Source: Sulfurovum sp. (lineage in GTDB: Bacteria; Campylobacterota; Campylobacteria; Campylobacterales; Sulfurovaceae). Taken from it: a DNA stretch of 37,859 bases. Made by a program: the position numbers and the translations under genes. The notes under the pieces are model-generated. The model searched no databases. It worked only from the letters and a program-made list of their open reading frames with translations, and was not told the DNA's origin. Location: the NCBI GenBank assembly GCA_021647715.1, contig JAKIUE010000009.1, forward strand, positions 1-37,859, read 5' to 3'. Positions 15,786 through 25,314 of this stretch are shown one piece after another; position 1 is the first letter of the stretch; each line of letters opens with the position of its first letter.

Positions 15786-17969
15786 ATGTCAAAACTACCA
15801 AAGATCATATGGTCAAAAATCGATGAAGCGCCAGCATTAGCTACATACTCACTGTTACCAATCGTAAATGCATTTACACAAGCAGCAGGCGTTGAAGTTG
15901 TTGAAAGAGATATTTCTCTTGCAGGTAGAGTTCTAGCGAGCCAAGGTCTTGCAACAGATGAGCTTTCTAAACTAGGAGAGGTTGTTTTAGAAGCAGATGG
16001 AAATATCATCAAACTTCCAAACATTTCAGCTTCAGTGGGACAACTTATAGATTGTATTACAGAACTTCAAGGTCAAGGTTACGACATTCCTAACTACCCT
16101 GAAAACCCAGAAAATGCAGATGAAGAGGCTACACAAGCTAAATATGCAGGTTGTCTAGGATCTGCTGTTAACCCAGTGCTTCGTGAAGGTAACTCAGATA
16201 GACGTGCAGCAAAAGCTGTTAAGCGTTTTGCACAGAAAAACCCACATAGACTAAAAGCATTCCCAGAGAATCCAAAGTCTTATGTAGCACACATGGAAGG
16301 CAAGGGAGATTTTTATGCAAATGAAAAGTCTGTTGTTTGTGACAAAAACCAAAAAGTGACTATTGCACTTAATGGTAATACATTAACAACGATTGATGCT
16401 GTTGCCTCTGAGATTTTAGATGGTACATTTATGTCAATCGCTGCGTTGAATACTTTTTATGCAAAAACTATCGCTGATGCAAAAACAAATGATGTTTTAT
16501 GGTCACTACACCTTAAAGCAACCATGATGAAAATCTCTGACCCTATTATGTTTGGTTATGGTTTTACTGCATTCTTTAAAGATGTATTTGCTAAACATCA
16601 AGATACGCTTGACTCACTCAATGTGAATCCTAATATGGGTATGTCAGACTTAGAGAAAAAAATAGAAGGTCACGCAAAAGAAGCTGAAATTAAAGCAGAC
16701 TTTTTAGCAGCGTTAGAGTCTGACTCTCCTGCATTGGCAATGGTTGATTCTGATAAAGGTACAACAAACTTCAACGCATCAAATGATGTAATCATCGATG
16801 CTTCTATGCCAGTTGTTGTTCGTGAAGGTGGTAAACAATGGGACAGAAATGGTGATGCTTTAGAGTGTGTAGCTGTTATCCCTGACAGTACTTACGGTAT
16901 GTTCCATGCTGAAATGGTAGCTGATTGTGTTGCTAACGGTCAGTATGATGTTACAACTATGGGAACAATGCAAAACATTGGTCTTATGGCACAAAAAGCA
17001 GAAGAGTATGGTTCTCACCCAACTACCTTTGAGCTAGAAGAAGCTGGTACTGTTACAGTAACTTCTGAAGATGGTACAGTGCTTATGAGTCATGAGTGTG
17101 AAGCTGGTGATATCTGGAGAATGAGTAGAACAAAAGACATTCCAATCAAAGACTGGGTAAGACTAACAGTGGAAAGAACAAGAATCGAAGGAATTCCTGC
17201 AGTATTCTGGTTGGATGAAAACAGAGCACATGATGCTGAGGTGAAGAAAAAAGTAGATGTGTACCTAAAAGACCATGATACATCTGGGCTTGATATTCAA
17301 TTTATGAATGTAACTAATGCTACTAGATTTACCAATGCAAGAATTAGAAAAGGTGAAAATACAATCGCTGTAACTGGTAACGTACTTCGTGACCACCTTA
17401 CAGACATGTATCCAATCTTAGAGCTTGGAACATCTGCTAAAATGCTTTCAATTGTTCCTTTACTTGCTGGTGGAGGTCTTTATGAGACTGGTGCTGGTGG
17501 TTCTGCTCCTAAGCACGTTGACCAATTTTTAGCTGAGGGTCACTTAAGATGGGATTCACTAGGTGAAATTCTTGCACTTGCTGAGTCGTTGAGATTTATC
17601 GGTAACAAACATGATGATGCTGACCTTAAAGCACTTACCGAAGCTTTAGATGCTGCTAACAATGCTTACCTTGATAACTCAAAAGAGCCGGGTAGAAAAG
17701 TAGGACAGCCAGACAACAAAGCGTCTCACTTTTTCGTAGCTCAGTACTGGGCAGAGGCTCTTTCTAAGGGTTCTAGCCCTAAGCTAGCAGAGAAATTTGT
17801 TCCAGTTGCAAAAGCACTGAAAGACAATGAAGACAAAATCATTGAAGAGTTGCTTGCAGTTGAAGGTAAAGCACAAGATATCGGTGGGTACTTCCATCCA
17901 AATGATGAGTTAGCTTCTAAGGCAATGAGACCTTCTGCTACTTTAAATGCTATTATTGATGCTATTTAA
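15786..17969 (+). CDS. icd: Isocitrate dehydrogenase, monomeric NADP-dependent
   Basis: A 727-aa enzyme, the large single-chain form of isocitrate dehydrogenase (usually about 740 aa). Recognisable stretches include PKIIWSKIDEAPALATYSLL at the N-terminus, EGNSDRRAAKAVK (about 135), DKGTTNFNASNDVIIDASMP and the conserved TGAGGSAPKHV region. It interconverts isocitrate and 2-oxoglutarate plus CO2 with NADP(H); in autotrophic campylobacterota it works in the carboxylating direction of the reductive TCA cycle, which is inferred here from context. It starts the block with mdh, fumC and sucCD. An AAGGAATATTT sequence precedes the ATG. Confidence 0.95.
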   Translation: MSKLPKIIWSKIDEAPALATYSLLPIVNAFTQAAGVEVVERDISLAGRVLASQGLATDELSKLGEVVLEADGNIIKLPNISASVGQLIDCITELQGQGYDIPNYPENPENADEEATQAKYAGCLGSAVNPVLREGNSDRRAAKAVKRFAQKNPHRLKAFPENPKSYVAHMEGKGDFYANEKSVVCDKNQKVTIALNGNTLTTIDAVASEILDGTFMSIAALNTFYAKTIADAKTNDVLWSLHLKATMMKISDPIMFGYGFTAFFKDVFAKHQDTLDSLNVNPNMGMSDLEKKIEGHAKEAEIKADFLAALESDSPALAMVDSDKGTTNFNASNDVIIDASMPVVVREGGKQWDRNGDALECVAVIPDSTYGMFHAEMVADCVANGQYDVTTMGTMQNIGLMAQKAEEYGSHPTTFELEEAGTVTVTSEDGTVLMSHECEAGDIWRMSRTKDIPIKDWVRLTVERTRIEGIPAVFWLDENRAHDAEVKKKVDVYLKDHDTSGLDIQFMNVTNATRFTNARIRKGENTIAVTGNVLRDHLTDMYPILELGTSAKMLSIVPLLAGGGLYETGAGGSAPKHVDQFLAEGHLRWDSLGEILALAESLRFIGNKHDDADLKALTEALDAANNAYLDNSKEPGRKVGQPDNKASHFFVAQYWAEALSKGSSPKLAEKFVPVAKALKDNEDKIIEELLAVEGKAQDIGGYFHPNDELASKAMRPSATLNAIIDAI

Positions 17970-17984
17970 ATAGTGGTAACCTCC

Positions 17985-18006
17985 GTAAGGGAAATTTCCC
18001 CCTTAC
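17985..18006 (+). terminator. Stem-loop after icd
   Basis: GTAAGGG and CCCTTAC pair over 7 bp around an 8-nt loop, 15 nt after the icd stop. The following ACACTTCTTTG is only modestly T-rich, so termination may be partial and mdh may be reached by read-through. Confidence 0.5.
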
Positions 18007-18063
18007 ACACTTCTTTGTATCAAGGGTAAATAAGATACACTAGAGATATTCATCTCACATAAC

Positions 18064-18148
18064 ATAGGGTTGATGATAACCTCTTTTATTGCAAAGCATA
18101 ATTGATAATAGATGATTATGATTTATGTTTTGCTTGAGGTTTCCCTAT
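18064..18148 (+). ncRNA. Candidate structured leader RNA upstream of mdh
   Basis: Four nested stems can be drawn: ATAGGG (18064-18069) with CCCTAT (18143-18148); AACCTC (18078-18083) with GAGGTT (18136-18141); GCAAAGCATAA (18091-18101) with TTATGTTTTGC (18123-18133), 11 pairs with one G-U; and ATAAT (18105-18109) with ATTAT (18115-18119). Together they give 28 pairs in 85 nt. The mdh ribosome site AAGGA (18161-18165) lies just outside. There is no U tract at its end. It may be a cis-regulatory leader, an RNA processing signal or a small RNA; no known riboswitch class was recognised. Confidence 0.5.
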
Positions 18149-18171
18149 AGTTCTCACTTTAAGGAATTAGT

Positions 18172-19122
18172 ATGAAAAAAGGCAAAAAAGTCACTGTAAT
18201 AGGTGCTGGAAATGTAGGTGCAACTGTAGCATATTCTTTGGCAATGAGAGGTGTCTGTCATCAAATAGTATTGCGTGATAGAAATGTTGGTGTAGCAAAA
18301 GGTAAAGCTTTAGATATGTCTCAATCAGCAAATGCCGCACGTACGCATACAATTGTCTCTGTTGCAGAAGATGCCTCGGATATGGCTGGTTCTGATGTAG
18401 TTGTTATTACTGCAGGTAGTCCGAGGAAGCCAGGTATGAGTAGAGATGATTTGCTGATGATAAATGCAGAAATTACCAAAGAAGTCGTTTCTGACGTAAA
18501 AGAACATGCACCAGATGCAATTATTATCATGGTTTCTAATCCTCTTGATGTGATGACATATGTTGCACTTAAAGCTTCTGGTTTTCCAAAAGAGAGAGTT
18601 ATCGGTATGGCTGGGATCTTAGATTCTGCACGTATGGCACACTTCATTCATGAGAAAATTGGTTACGGAGCAGGGCAAATTAGAGCTTCAGTGATGGGTG
18701 GTCATGGGGATGATATGGTACCATTACCGAAATTTTCTACTGTTGCTGGTGTTCCCCTTACAGATGTACTTGATGAAGAAGAAATCCTTGAAATAGTTGA
18801 AAGAACAAAGAGTGGTGGGGCTGAAATAGTAGGATATCTTAAAACGGGATCTGCATATTATGCACCAGCAAAATCTACAGCACTTATGGTTGAAGCGATA
18901 CTTAAAGATACAAAACAGATACACCCATGTGCCGTTTTGCTAGATGGACACTATGGACACTCTGATGTGGTATCTGGTGTACCCGTAGCTCTTGGCGCAA
19001 ATGGTGTAGAGAAACTTTTTGAAATGACATTGAGTGATAACCAAAAAAGAAAATTTGCAAAAAGCGTAGAGTCGGTAAGGAGCATGATTAATGTACTTAA
19101 AGATAAAAATTTTTTTGATTAA
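18172..19122 (+). CDS. mdh: Malate dehydrogenase (LDH-like type)
   Basis: A 316-aa enzyme with the Rossmann start VTVIGAGNVGATVAYSLA, an acidic residue after strand 2 (IVLRDRN) that favours NAD, the substrate-binding loop arginines in SPRKPGMSRDD, VSNPLDVMTY and the catalytic His178 in GGHGDDM. It interconverts malate and oxaloacetate. It lies between icd and fumC and its 202-nt leader gap carries the nested stem-loop at 18064-18148. fumC follows after 41 nt. Confidence 0.95.
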   Translation: MKKGKKVTVIGAGNVGATVAYSLAMRGVCHQIVLRDRNVGVAKGKALDMSQSANAARTHTIVSVAEDASDMAGSDVVVITAGSPRKPGMSRDDLLMINAEITKEVVSDVKEHAPDAIIIMVSNPLDVMTYVALKASGFPKERVIGMAGILDSARMAHFIHEKIGYGAGQIRASVMGGHGDDMVPLPKFSTVAGVPLTDVLDEEEILEIVERTKSGGAEIVGYLKTGSAYYAPAKSTALMVEAILKDTKQIHPCAVLLDGHYGHSDVVSGVPVALGANGVEKLFEMTLSDNQKRKFAKSVESVRSMINVLKDKNFFD

Positions 19123-19163
19123 TCATAAAGTTTGTTAGAGTATAAATAATAAAAAGGAAAAAT

Positions 19164-20558
19164 ATGTCATTTAGAATAGAAAAAGATACGATGGGAGAGA
19201 TGAAAGTTCCCTCAGATAAATATTGGGCAGCTCAGACACAAAGATCCATTCAAAATTTTGAGATAGGTACTGAGACGATGCCTTTAGAAGTAGTGTATGG
19301 ATTTGCAAATTTGAAAAAAGCATGTGCTTTAGTAAATAATGACCTTGGACGTATGAATGACGACATCTCTGGTGCTATTGCAAAAGCGTGTGATACTATT
19401 ATATCAGGAGAATTAGATGACAATTTTCCTTTAGTGGTATGGCAAACGGGTTCAGGTACACAGTCAAACATGAATATGAATGAAGTTGTTGCAAACAAGG
19501 CTACTGAGATACTTGGTGGAGATTTTACAAAAGAGAATTTGGTTCACCCAAATGATGATGTAAATAAAGGGCAAAGCTCTAATGATACTTTTCCAACAGG
19601 TATGCGTATAGCAGAAGTAGTGGGTGTGACGGATAATCTTATCCCTGCATTGAACAAGTTAAAAGCAACACTTGATGCAAAATCAAAAGCATTTTCTGAT
19701 GTAGTAAAGATAGGTAGAACACACCTTCAGGATGCTACACCACTTACACTGGGACAAGAACTTTCAGGGTATGTTGCGATGCTAGAGACTAACCTAAAAC
19801 AACTCAATGATGCACTTGTTTATTGTAGAGAGCTTGCTATTGGTGGTACTGCTGTAGGTACCGGACTAAACTCTCATCCAGAGTTTTCACAAAAAGTATC
19901 GGCTAAACTCAATGACTTTATGGGTAACTATGGTTTTGTCTCTCAGCCAAATAAATTTCATGCACTTACTGGGCATGATGCTGAAGTCGTATTAAGTGGT
20001 GCACTCAAAGCACTAGCAGCTAACCTTATGAAAATTGCAAATGACATTCGATGGCTAGCATCTGGACCTAGATGTGGGTTAGGTGAGATAGAAATCCCTG
20101 CAAATGAACCTGGTTCGTCTATTATGCCTGGAAAAGTAAATCCAACGCAAGCTGAAGCGATGACAATGGTCGCTGTGCAAGTCATGGGTAACGATGCTGC
20201 TATTGGATTTGCTGCATCTCAAGGTAACTTTGAGCTTAATGTATTTAAGCCAGTGATTGCGTATAATATTCTTCAGTCTATTAGACTACTCACTGATACA
20301 ATGAACTCATTTGATACGAACTGTGCAGTAGGGTTAGAGCCAATTAGAGATAATATTGATAAGTTTTTAAATGATTCACTTATGCTTGTAACTGCGCTTA
20401 ACCCTCACATAGGATATGAGAATGCCGCAACTATTGCGAAGACGGCACATAAAAATGGTACAACGCTAAAAGAAGAAGCAGTGGCACTTGGCTTTATGAC
20501 GGCCGTTGAGTTTGATAAAAATGTAAAACCTGAAGAGATGATTGCAGCTAAAGCGTAA
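19164..20558 (+). CDS. fumC: Fumarate hydratase class II
   Basis: A 464-aa oxygen-stable fumarase of normal length. It has the [13 protein letters not shown] segment, His187 in [10 protein letters not shown], and the family signature [11 protein letters not shown] with catalytic Ser319. It interconverts fumarate and malate, next to mdh, which makes or uses its product. AAAAAGGAAA precedes the ATG; a 135-nt gap with its own promoter separates it from sucC. Confidence 0.95.
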   Translation: MSFRIEKDTMGEMKVPSDKYWAAQTQRSIQNFEIGTETMPLEVVYGFANLKKACALVNNDLGRMNDDISGAIAKACDTIISGELDDNFPLVVWQTGSGTQSNMNMNEVVANKATEILGGDFTKENLVHPNDDVNKGQSSNDTFPTGMRIAEVVGVTDNLIPALNKLKATLDAKSKAFSDVVKIGRTHLQDATPLTLGQELSGYVAMLETNLKQLNDALVYCRELAIGGTAVGTGLNSHPEFSQKVSAKLNDFMGNYGFVSQPNKFHALTGHDAEVVLSGALKALAANLMKIANDIRWLASGPRCGLGEIEIPANEPGSSIMPGKVNPTQAEAMTMVAVQVMGNDAAIGFAASQGNFELNVFKPVIAYNILQSIRLLTDTMNSFDTNCAVGLEPIRDNIDKFLNDSLMLVTALNPHIGYENAATIAKTAHKNGTTLKEEAVALGFMTAVEFDKNVKPEEMIAAKA

Positions 20559-20619
20559 AACCTTTATTTCTTACTGTGTGTTGTGTATAAACATGACACA
20601 TAGTACACTTTAACCTCCT

Positions 20620-20641
20620 TAAATTAACCCTAAATTAACCC
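20620..20641 (+). repeat. Tandem 11-bp repeat upstream of the sucC promoter
   Basis: Two adjacent identical copies of TAAATTAACCC (20620-20630 and 20631-20641) end 19 nt before the TATAAT of sucC, so they cover about -30 to -55. The 11-bp period puts both copies on the same DNA face, as expected of side-by-side activator or repressor sites. The binding protein is unknown. Confidence 0.5.
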
Positions 20642-20660
20642 AATATACTATCTTAAATGC

Positions 20661-20666
20661 TATAAT
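20661..20666 (+). promoter_or_regulatory. -10 element of sucCD
   Basis: TATAAT in the context GCTATAATAATG lies 27 nt before the GTG start of sucC, with AAAAGGAG between them. It indicates that sucCD has its own promoter apart from mdh-fumC. Confidence 0.55.
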
Positions 20667-20693
20667 AATGTCATTATATAAAAAGGAGTACAA

Positions 20694-21866
20694 GTGAACG
20701 TTCATGAGTATCAAGCAAAAGAAATTTTTGCTCAATATGGTGTACCAACACCAAAAGGTATAATGGTAGAGAGTGTAGATGCTGCTGTTGATGCTGCAAA
20801 AGAATTAGGTGGCCCTATATGGGTTGTTAAAGCACAAATACACGCAGGTGGTCGTGGTTTAGGTGGGGGTGTAAAACTTGCTAAATCACTGGATGAAGTA
20901 AGAGCGCTCGCAGACGAGATTCTTGGTATGACACTAGTGACACACCAAACAACTGCCGAAGGTAAATTGGTTCAAAAACTCTACATAGAAGATGGTGCAG
21001 ATATAAAAGATGAGTTCTACCTCTCTGTTGTACTTGACAGAAAACTAGAAATGCCTTTAATCATGGCATCTACTGAAGGTGGTATGAACATTGAAGATGT
21101 TGCAGAAAATACACCGGAAAAAATCATCACTATTCCTGTAGACCCTGCTGTTGGTTTTCAAGGTTTCCATGGTCGTGAACTTGCATTTGGTTTAGGGATT
21201 ACGGATAAAGCAGAACAAAAAAACATTATTTCTTTTGCACAAAAACTTTTCACCCTTTATATGGATAAAGATGCAGAAATGATTGAAATTAATCCACTTG
21301 TCCGTACAGGATCAGGTGAATTTTTAGCACTTGATGGAAAAATGGGCTTTGATAATTCAGCACTTGGACGTCAACCAGAAATTGCAGCAATGAGAGATTT
21401 AACTGAAGAAGATGCGGATGAAGTAGAAGCTGCTAAATATGGCTTATCTTATGTCGCACTTGATGGTGAGATAGGATGTATGGTAAATGGTGCAGGTCTT
21501 GCAATGGGTACCATGGATACGATTAACTATATGGGTGGAACCCCTGCGAACTTCTTGGACGTTGGTGGTTCAGCTAATGCAGAAACCGTGGCAAAAGGTT
21601 TTGAAATCATTCTTAAAAATCCAAATGTAAAAGCTATTTTTGTCAATATCTTTGGTGGGATTGTAAGATGTGACAGAATCGCAAATGGTATTATAGAAGC
21701 GACTAAAATCACAAATGTAAATGTGCCGGTAATTGTTCGTCTTGATGGTACCAATGCTCCAGAAGCATCGGAGATACTTAACAATGCAAATATTGATAAT
21801 TTAATTGTTGGTAATGATTTAGGTGACGGTGCAGCAAAAGCAGTCGAAGCAGCAAAAGGAGCATAA
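20694..21866 (+). CDS. sucC: Succinyl-CoA synthetase beta subunit
   Basis: A 390-aa ATP-grasp protein starting [20 protein letters not shown], with the nucleotide-binding stretch [23 protein letters not shown] and the CoA-ligase domain containing [13 protein letters not shown] and [11 protein letters not shown]. The start codon is GTG with AAGGAG in front. With the alpha subunit it interconverts succinyl-CoA and succinate with ATP. It is followed by sucD after 2 nt. Confidence 0.96.
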   Translation: MNVHEYQAKEIFAQYGVPTPKGIMVESVDAAVDAAKELGGPIWVVKAQIHAGGRGLGGGVKLAKSLDEVRALADEILGMTLVTHQTTAEGKLVQKLYIEDGADIKDEFYLSVVLDRKLEMPLIMASTEGGMNIEDVAENTPEKIITIPVDPAVGFQGFHGRELAFGLGITDKAEQKNIISFAQKLFTLYMDKDAEMIEINPLVRTGSGEFLALDGKMGFDNSALGRQPEIAAMRDLTEEDADEVEAAKYGLSYVALDGEIGCMVNGAGLAMGTMDTINYMGGTPANFLDVGGSANAETVAKGFEIILKNPNVKAIFVNIFGGIVRCDRIANGIIEATKITNVNVPVIVRLDGTNAPEASEILNNANIDNLIVGNDLGDGAAKAVEAAKGA

Positions 21867-21868
21867 GA

Positions 21869-22738
21869 ATGAGTATATTAGTAAACAAAGACACAAAAGT
21901 AATCGTTCAAGGTTTTACAGGTAAAGAAGGCTCTTTCCATGCTGAGCAATGTATCGATTATGGTACAAATATTGTTGGTGGTGTTACACCAAATAAAGGT
22001 GGACAAACACACCTTGGTAAACCAGTATTCAATACTGTATCTGAAGCTGTAAAAGCAACAGGTGCTACAGTATCTATGATATTTGTTCCTCCTGCATTTG
22101 TTGGAGATGCTGTGATGGAAGCTGCTGAAGCAGGTATTGAATTAGCAGTAATCATTACAGAAGGTGCACCAGTAAAAGATATGCAAATGGCGAAAGCACA
22201 TGCAACGAAGCATGGTATGAAAACACTTGGACCAAACTGTCCAGGTATCATCACTGCTGAAGAGTGTAAAATTGGAATCATGCCTGGTATGATTTTCAAA
22301 AAAGGTAATGTTGGGCTTATTTCTAAGTCTGGTACATTAACGTATGAAGGTACAAATCAAGTGGTTCAAGCTGGATATGGTATCACTACGGCAGTTGGCA
22401 TAGGTGGAGACCCAATCATCGGTCTTTCTTATAACCAACTTCTTCCTATGTTTGAAGCAGACCCTGAGACTAAATGTATCGTTATGATAGGTGAAATCGG
22501 TGGAGATCTTGAGATACAAGCTGCAAAGCTCATAAAAGAGCAAATCACTAAGCCAGTGGTTGCATTTATTGCAGGTCAAACTGCACCTAAAGGTAAAACG
22601 ATGGGTCATGCTGGGGCTATCGTAAGTGGTAGTGCAGGAACGGCAAAAGAAAAAATGGAAGCACTAGAAGCGGTAGGTGTGAAAGTGGTAGTTTCACCAG
22701 CTGAAATAGGTAAAGCAGTAAAAGAAGTCCTTGGATAG
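21869..22738 (+). CDS. sucD: Succinyl-CoA synthetase alpha subunit
   Basis: A 289-aa protein with the CoA-binding Rossmann start ([17 protein letters not shown]), [17 protein letters not shown] and the phosphorylated His247 in GHAGAIVSG. Length and motifs are normal. It is translationally coupled to sucC, and its start has the upstream AAAGGAG at the end of sucC. Confidence 0.96.
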   Translation: MSILVNKDTKVIVQGFTGKEGSFHAEQCIDYGTNIVGGVTPNKGGQTHLGKPVFNTVSEAVKATGATVSMIFVPPAFVGDAVMEAAEAGIELAVIITEGAPVKDMQMAKAHATKHGMKTLGPNCPGIITAEECKIGIMPGMIFKKGNVGLISKSGTLTYEGTNQVVQAGYGITTAVGIGGDPIIGLSYNQLLPMFEADPETKCIVMIGEIGGDLEIQAAKLIKEQITKPVVAFIAGQTAPKGKTMGHAGAIVSGSAGTAKEKMEALEAVGVKVVVSPAEIGKAVKEVLG

Positions 22739-22755
22739 TCTTGCGTTATCGCACC

Positions 22756-22802
22756 TTTGAGGGAGTACGCTCAATTACATACAGAATGTATGCTCCCTCA
22801 AA
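22756..22802 (+). terminator. Branched stem-loop after sucD
   Basis: TTTGAGGGAG and CTCCCTCAAA form a perfect 10-bp outer stem starting 18 nt after the sucD stop, with an inner TACAT/ATGTA hairpin. No T tract follows on the plus strand, so it may protect the mRNA end rather than terminate transcription by itself. Confidence 0.5.
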
Positions 22803-22851
22803 TCAAAACCATCTCTATATATAAACTTATTTTTAATAAACTATAGAATAA

Positions 22852-22879
22852 AATTTCTAATTTCTAATTTCTAATTTCT
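22852..22879. repeat. Four tandem copies of a 7-bp repeat
   Basis: AATTTCT is repeated four times without interruption, ending 13 nt before the rnpB TATAAT, so it occupies the usual -35 region. Such short repeats can change copy number by slippage and thereby alter promoter spacing or A/T periodicity. Confidence 0.6.
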
Positions 22880-22892
22880 AATGCTATTGTGC

Positions 22893-22898
22893 TATAAT
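22893..22898 (+). promoter_or_regulatory. -10 element of rnpB
   Basis: TATAAT in the context TGTGCTATAATTC lies 6 nt before the proposed 5' end of the RNase P RNA, which is the expected distance to a transcription start. Confidence 0.65.
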
Positions 22899-22904
22899 TC
22901 AATC

Positions 22905-23250
22905 AAGGTGCAATAGGTAGTTGCTGGTGGTCTTAAAGCCACGAGAGGAAAGTCCGGGCTGCACGCAAAGCAGGGCTCCATCTAACAGATGGCCAGAGTA
23001 ATCTGAGGGCAAGTGCAACAGAGAGTATGAAAATCACTTCGGTGGTAAAAGGTGAAACGGTGGGGTAAGAGCCCACCAGTGGGTGTGGTAACACACCCAG
23101 CTAGGTAAACCCTTCCCGCAGCAAGAAGTATATGGTATAAGCTTTGTAAGCTGTTAAATCAGCAAAACATACTTCGCTTGAGCATATGGGTAACCATATG
23201 CCTAGATAAATAACTACCCACGACAAAACCCGGCTTATCGTTGCACCTTT
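22905..23250 (+). ncRNA. rnpB: RNase P RNA, class A
   Basis: The catalytic RNA of RNase P, which trims tRNA 5' leaders. Conserved blocks are plain: GAGGAAAGTCCGGGCT near the 5' end, GGTAAACCC followed by GCAAGAAG in the middle, and ACCCGGCTTA near the 3' end. The ends are set by helix P1, AAGGTGCAA (22905-22913) with TTGCACCTT (23241-23249). The resulting length of about 345 nt is normal. A T-rich stretch (TTTATTCTTT) follows and may end transcription. Confidence 0.95.
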
Positions 23251-23288
23251 ATTCTTTCCATATCTTAGCAATATTAACTACATTTTGC

Positions 23289-23294
23289 TATAAT
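23289..23294 (+). promoter_or_regulatory. -10 element upstream of the adaptor-argD operon
   Basis: TATAAT in TTGCTATAATC lies only 13 nt before the first ATG at 23308 and 19 nt before the ATG at 23314. A start of transcription near 23301 would leave a leader of about 7-13 nt with only a poor ribosome site (AAAGAAA). Confidence 0.5.
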
Positions 23295-23307
23295 CAATCA
23301 AAAAGAA

Positions 23308-24105
23308 ATGATAATGAAAATATTAATAATCTTGATGGTACCATTGTTGCTTCTGTCTAAAGTGCATTATGCTAAAGTTGAACCTTATGAATCGGTTACG
23401 TTAAAATCTTCTGTGAGTGGATTGGTGACTCATGTCGAACTTGAGCTTGAAGGCAGTGAAGTACTATCTAAACGGGTGATACATATCGATGATAAGCTTG
23501 ATATCTTCAATTTGAATGATAGTAAACAAAATGTTGTATTACTCAATGATATGTTGACACTCAATAAAAATTTGGCTTCAACTTTAGAAAATTCTATGCA
23601 ACGTAAAGAAGAATATTATAAGCGTATTTCAAGGTTATCTACAGCTTCCAAAACACAAAAAGATAATGCATATAGTACGTTCAGTGCTGCTAAAACACAA
23701 TATCTGTCAACAAAAGAAAAAATAATTTCTTTACAAAAACAGATATTAGATATGCAATTTAAGGTTTCACGGTTAAAAGATAATATAGCTAAAAAATCAG
23801 TTGTTCTGAAAAATAAATATCTGTATAAACTCTTAGTTAGAGTTGGTGATTTTGTCGCACCTGGGACACCTTTAGCAAGAGTAGATGATGCTAGTCGTGC
23901 AAAACTGGTTCTTTTTTTAGAACCTGAAGAGATAGAGGGGATAGAGGATAAAAGTATTTATTTTGATGGAAACAAGACTCAGTATACACTAAATAAAATT
24001 TGGAAAATTTCAGATGAAAAATATATATCTTCTTACAGAGCAGAGATAGTGATTCCTGCACCTAAAGATTTTTTTTCAAAACTTATTAAGATTGAGATAA
24101 AGTAA
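23308..24105 (+). CDS. Periplasmic adaptor-like protein (HlyD/MFP type)
   Basis: A 265-aa protein with a signal peptide (hydrophobic residues 4-17). A short lipoyl-like half (KVEPYESVTLKSSVSGLVTHVE, about 22-43), a long helical hairpin (about 65-160) and a second lipoyl half (YLYKLLVRVGDFVAPGTPLARV) follow in the order expected for membrane fusion proteins. The first lipoyl half is atypical (EGSEVLSKRVIHID). It leads an operon with an aminotransferase, a TolC-like gene and a methyltransferase; no inner membrane pump gene is present. The start could be 23308 or the ATG at 23314. Confidence 0.75.
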   Translation: MIMKILIILMVPLLLLSKVHYAKVEPYESVTLKSSVSGLVTHVELELEGSEVLSKRVIHIDDKLDIFNLNDSKQNVVLLNDMLTLNKNLASTLENSMQRKEEYYKRISRLSTASKTQKDNAYSTFSAAKTQYLSTKEKIISLQKQILDMQFKVSRLKDNIAKKSVVLKNKYLYKLLVRVGDFVAPGTPLARVDDASRAKLVLFLEPEEIEGIEDKSIYFDGNKTQYTLNKIWKISDEKYISSYRAEIVIPAPKDFFSKLIKIEIK

Positions 24106-24117
24106 AATATAAATAAA

Positions 24118-25314
24118 ATGGAAATGGAAATGACATTAGAACAACAAGATAAACAGTATATACTACAAACATACACACGAAGCTATGTGAACTTTGTAAA
24201 AGGTGTAGGCTCAACGATTTATGACGAGAATGGTAAGGATTATATAGATTTTGCATCGGGTATTGGTGTAAATTCTGTTGGACATGCAAATAAAACACTT
24301 ACAAAAGCTATTTGTGAACAAGCTAATAACATTATACATATATCTAATTTGCAGGTGATAGAGCCACAAGTAAAACTAGCACAAAAAATAGTAGAACTGA
24401 GTGGATATGATATGGGTATTTTTTTCGCAAATTCTGGAGCAGAAGCCAATGAAGGTGCGATAAAGATAGCACGAAAATATGGTGAGATACAGTTTGATAA
24501 AAAGCGTTATAAGGTGATTACATTAGAACACTCTTTTCATGGTCGAACGATTACAACAGTCAAAGCTACAGGACAGGAGAGTTTTCATACCCCTCATTTT
24601 TCTCCATACCCCGATGGCTTTAGTTATGAGAAGTCTATAGATGATATATATAAGGCTATTGATGATGAGACCGTAGCTGTACTCATAGAATTAGTACAAG
24701 GTGAGGGTGGTGTGCAACCTTTTGAAAAAGAAGCCGTACAAAAATTAGCACAGTATTTAAAAGAAAAAGATATTTTACTTATTGTAGATGAAGTACAAAC
24801 AGGTGTGTATCGAACAGGTGAGTTCTTGGCTTCAAACTTGTATGAAATAGAGCCAGATATTATTACCCTAGCTAAAGGTTTAGGTGGAGGTGTGCCTATT
24901 GGGGCTGTGATGACAAAGCATAAAGAGGTGTTAAGTGCTGGTGATCATGGTAGTACATTTGGTGGTAACTATTTGAGTACGACTGCTGGTTTGGCAGTAT
25001 TAGAGGTGCTAAGTGGACTGTATGACAATGGGCTTATAGATGAAACACTGCTTTATTTTTCAAATAAATTAAGAATGATAGCTGCTAAGTACGAAAATCT
25101 CTTTGAAAAAGAGGTAGGACTAGGACTCATGAGAGGGCTTCGTGCAAAGAGTGCCCAGATACAAGGAAGTATCATTAAAAATGCTATGGCTGAAGGCTTA
25201 GTAGTACTGAAAGCTGGTCGTAATACAGTACGTTTTTTACCTAGTATTACTATTACAAAAAAAGAGATAGATGAGGGGTTTATACGTTTTGAAAAAGTTA
25301 TTTCTTCTTTGTAG
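24118..25314 (+). CDS. argD: Acetylornithine aminotransferase family (PLP class III)
   Basis: A 398-aa PLP enzyme. It has the class III start YVNFVKGVGSTIYDENGKDY, FANSGAEANEGAIKIAR, the HGRT segment, IVDEVQTG with the PLP-contacting Asp, and Lys253 in TLAKGLGGGVP that forms the internal aldimine. Length and motifs fit ArgD, which aminates N-acetylglutamate semialdehyde in arginine synthesis and may also serve lysine synthesis. Three in-frame ATGs (24118, 24124, 24130) are available and none has a strong ribosome site. It lies between the adaptor and the TolC-like gene, overlapping the latter by 44 nt. Confidence 0.88.
   Translation: MEMEMTLEQQDKQYILQTYTRSYVNFVKGVGSTIYDENGKDYIDFASGIGVNSVGHANKTLTKAICEQANNIIHISNLQVIEPQVKLAQKIVELSGYDMGIFFANSGAEANEGAIKIARKYGEIQFDKKRYKVITLEHSFHGRTITTVKATGQESFHTPHFSPYPDGFSYEKSIDDIYKAIDDETVAVLIELVQGEGGVQPFEKEAVQKLAQYLKEKDILLIVDEVQTGVYRTGEFLASNLYEIEPDIITLAKGLGGGVPIGAVMTKHKEVLSAGDHGSTFGGNYLSTTAGLAVLEVLSGLYDNGLIDETLLYFSNKLRMIAAKYENLFEKEVGLGLMRGLRAKSAQIQGSIIKNAMAEGLVVLKAGRNTVRFLPSITITKKEIDEGFIRFEKVISSL

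Noticed and set aside
18064-18148. Intrinsic terminator after icd
   Set aside because: The stem-loop is long and not followed by a T tract on either strand, and a better terminator candidate lies right behind icd at 17985-18006.
22852-22879. Transposon target or CRISPR remnant at the heptamer repeat
   Set aside because: Only a 7-bp unit in four copies, with no inverted ends, transposase or spacers nearby.
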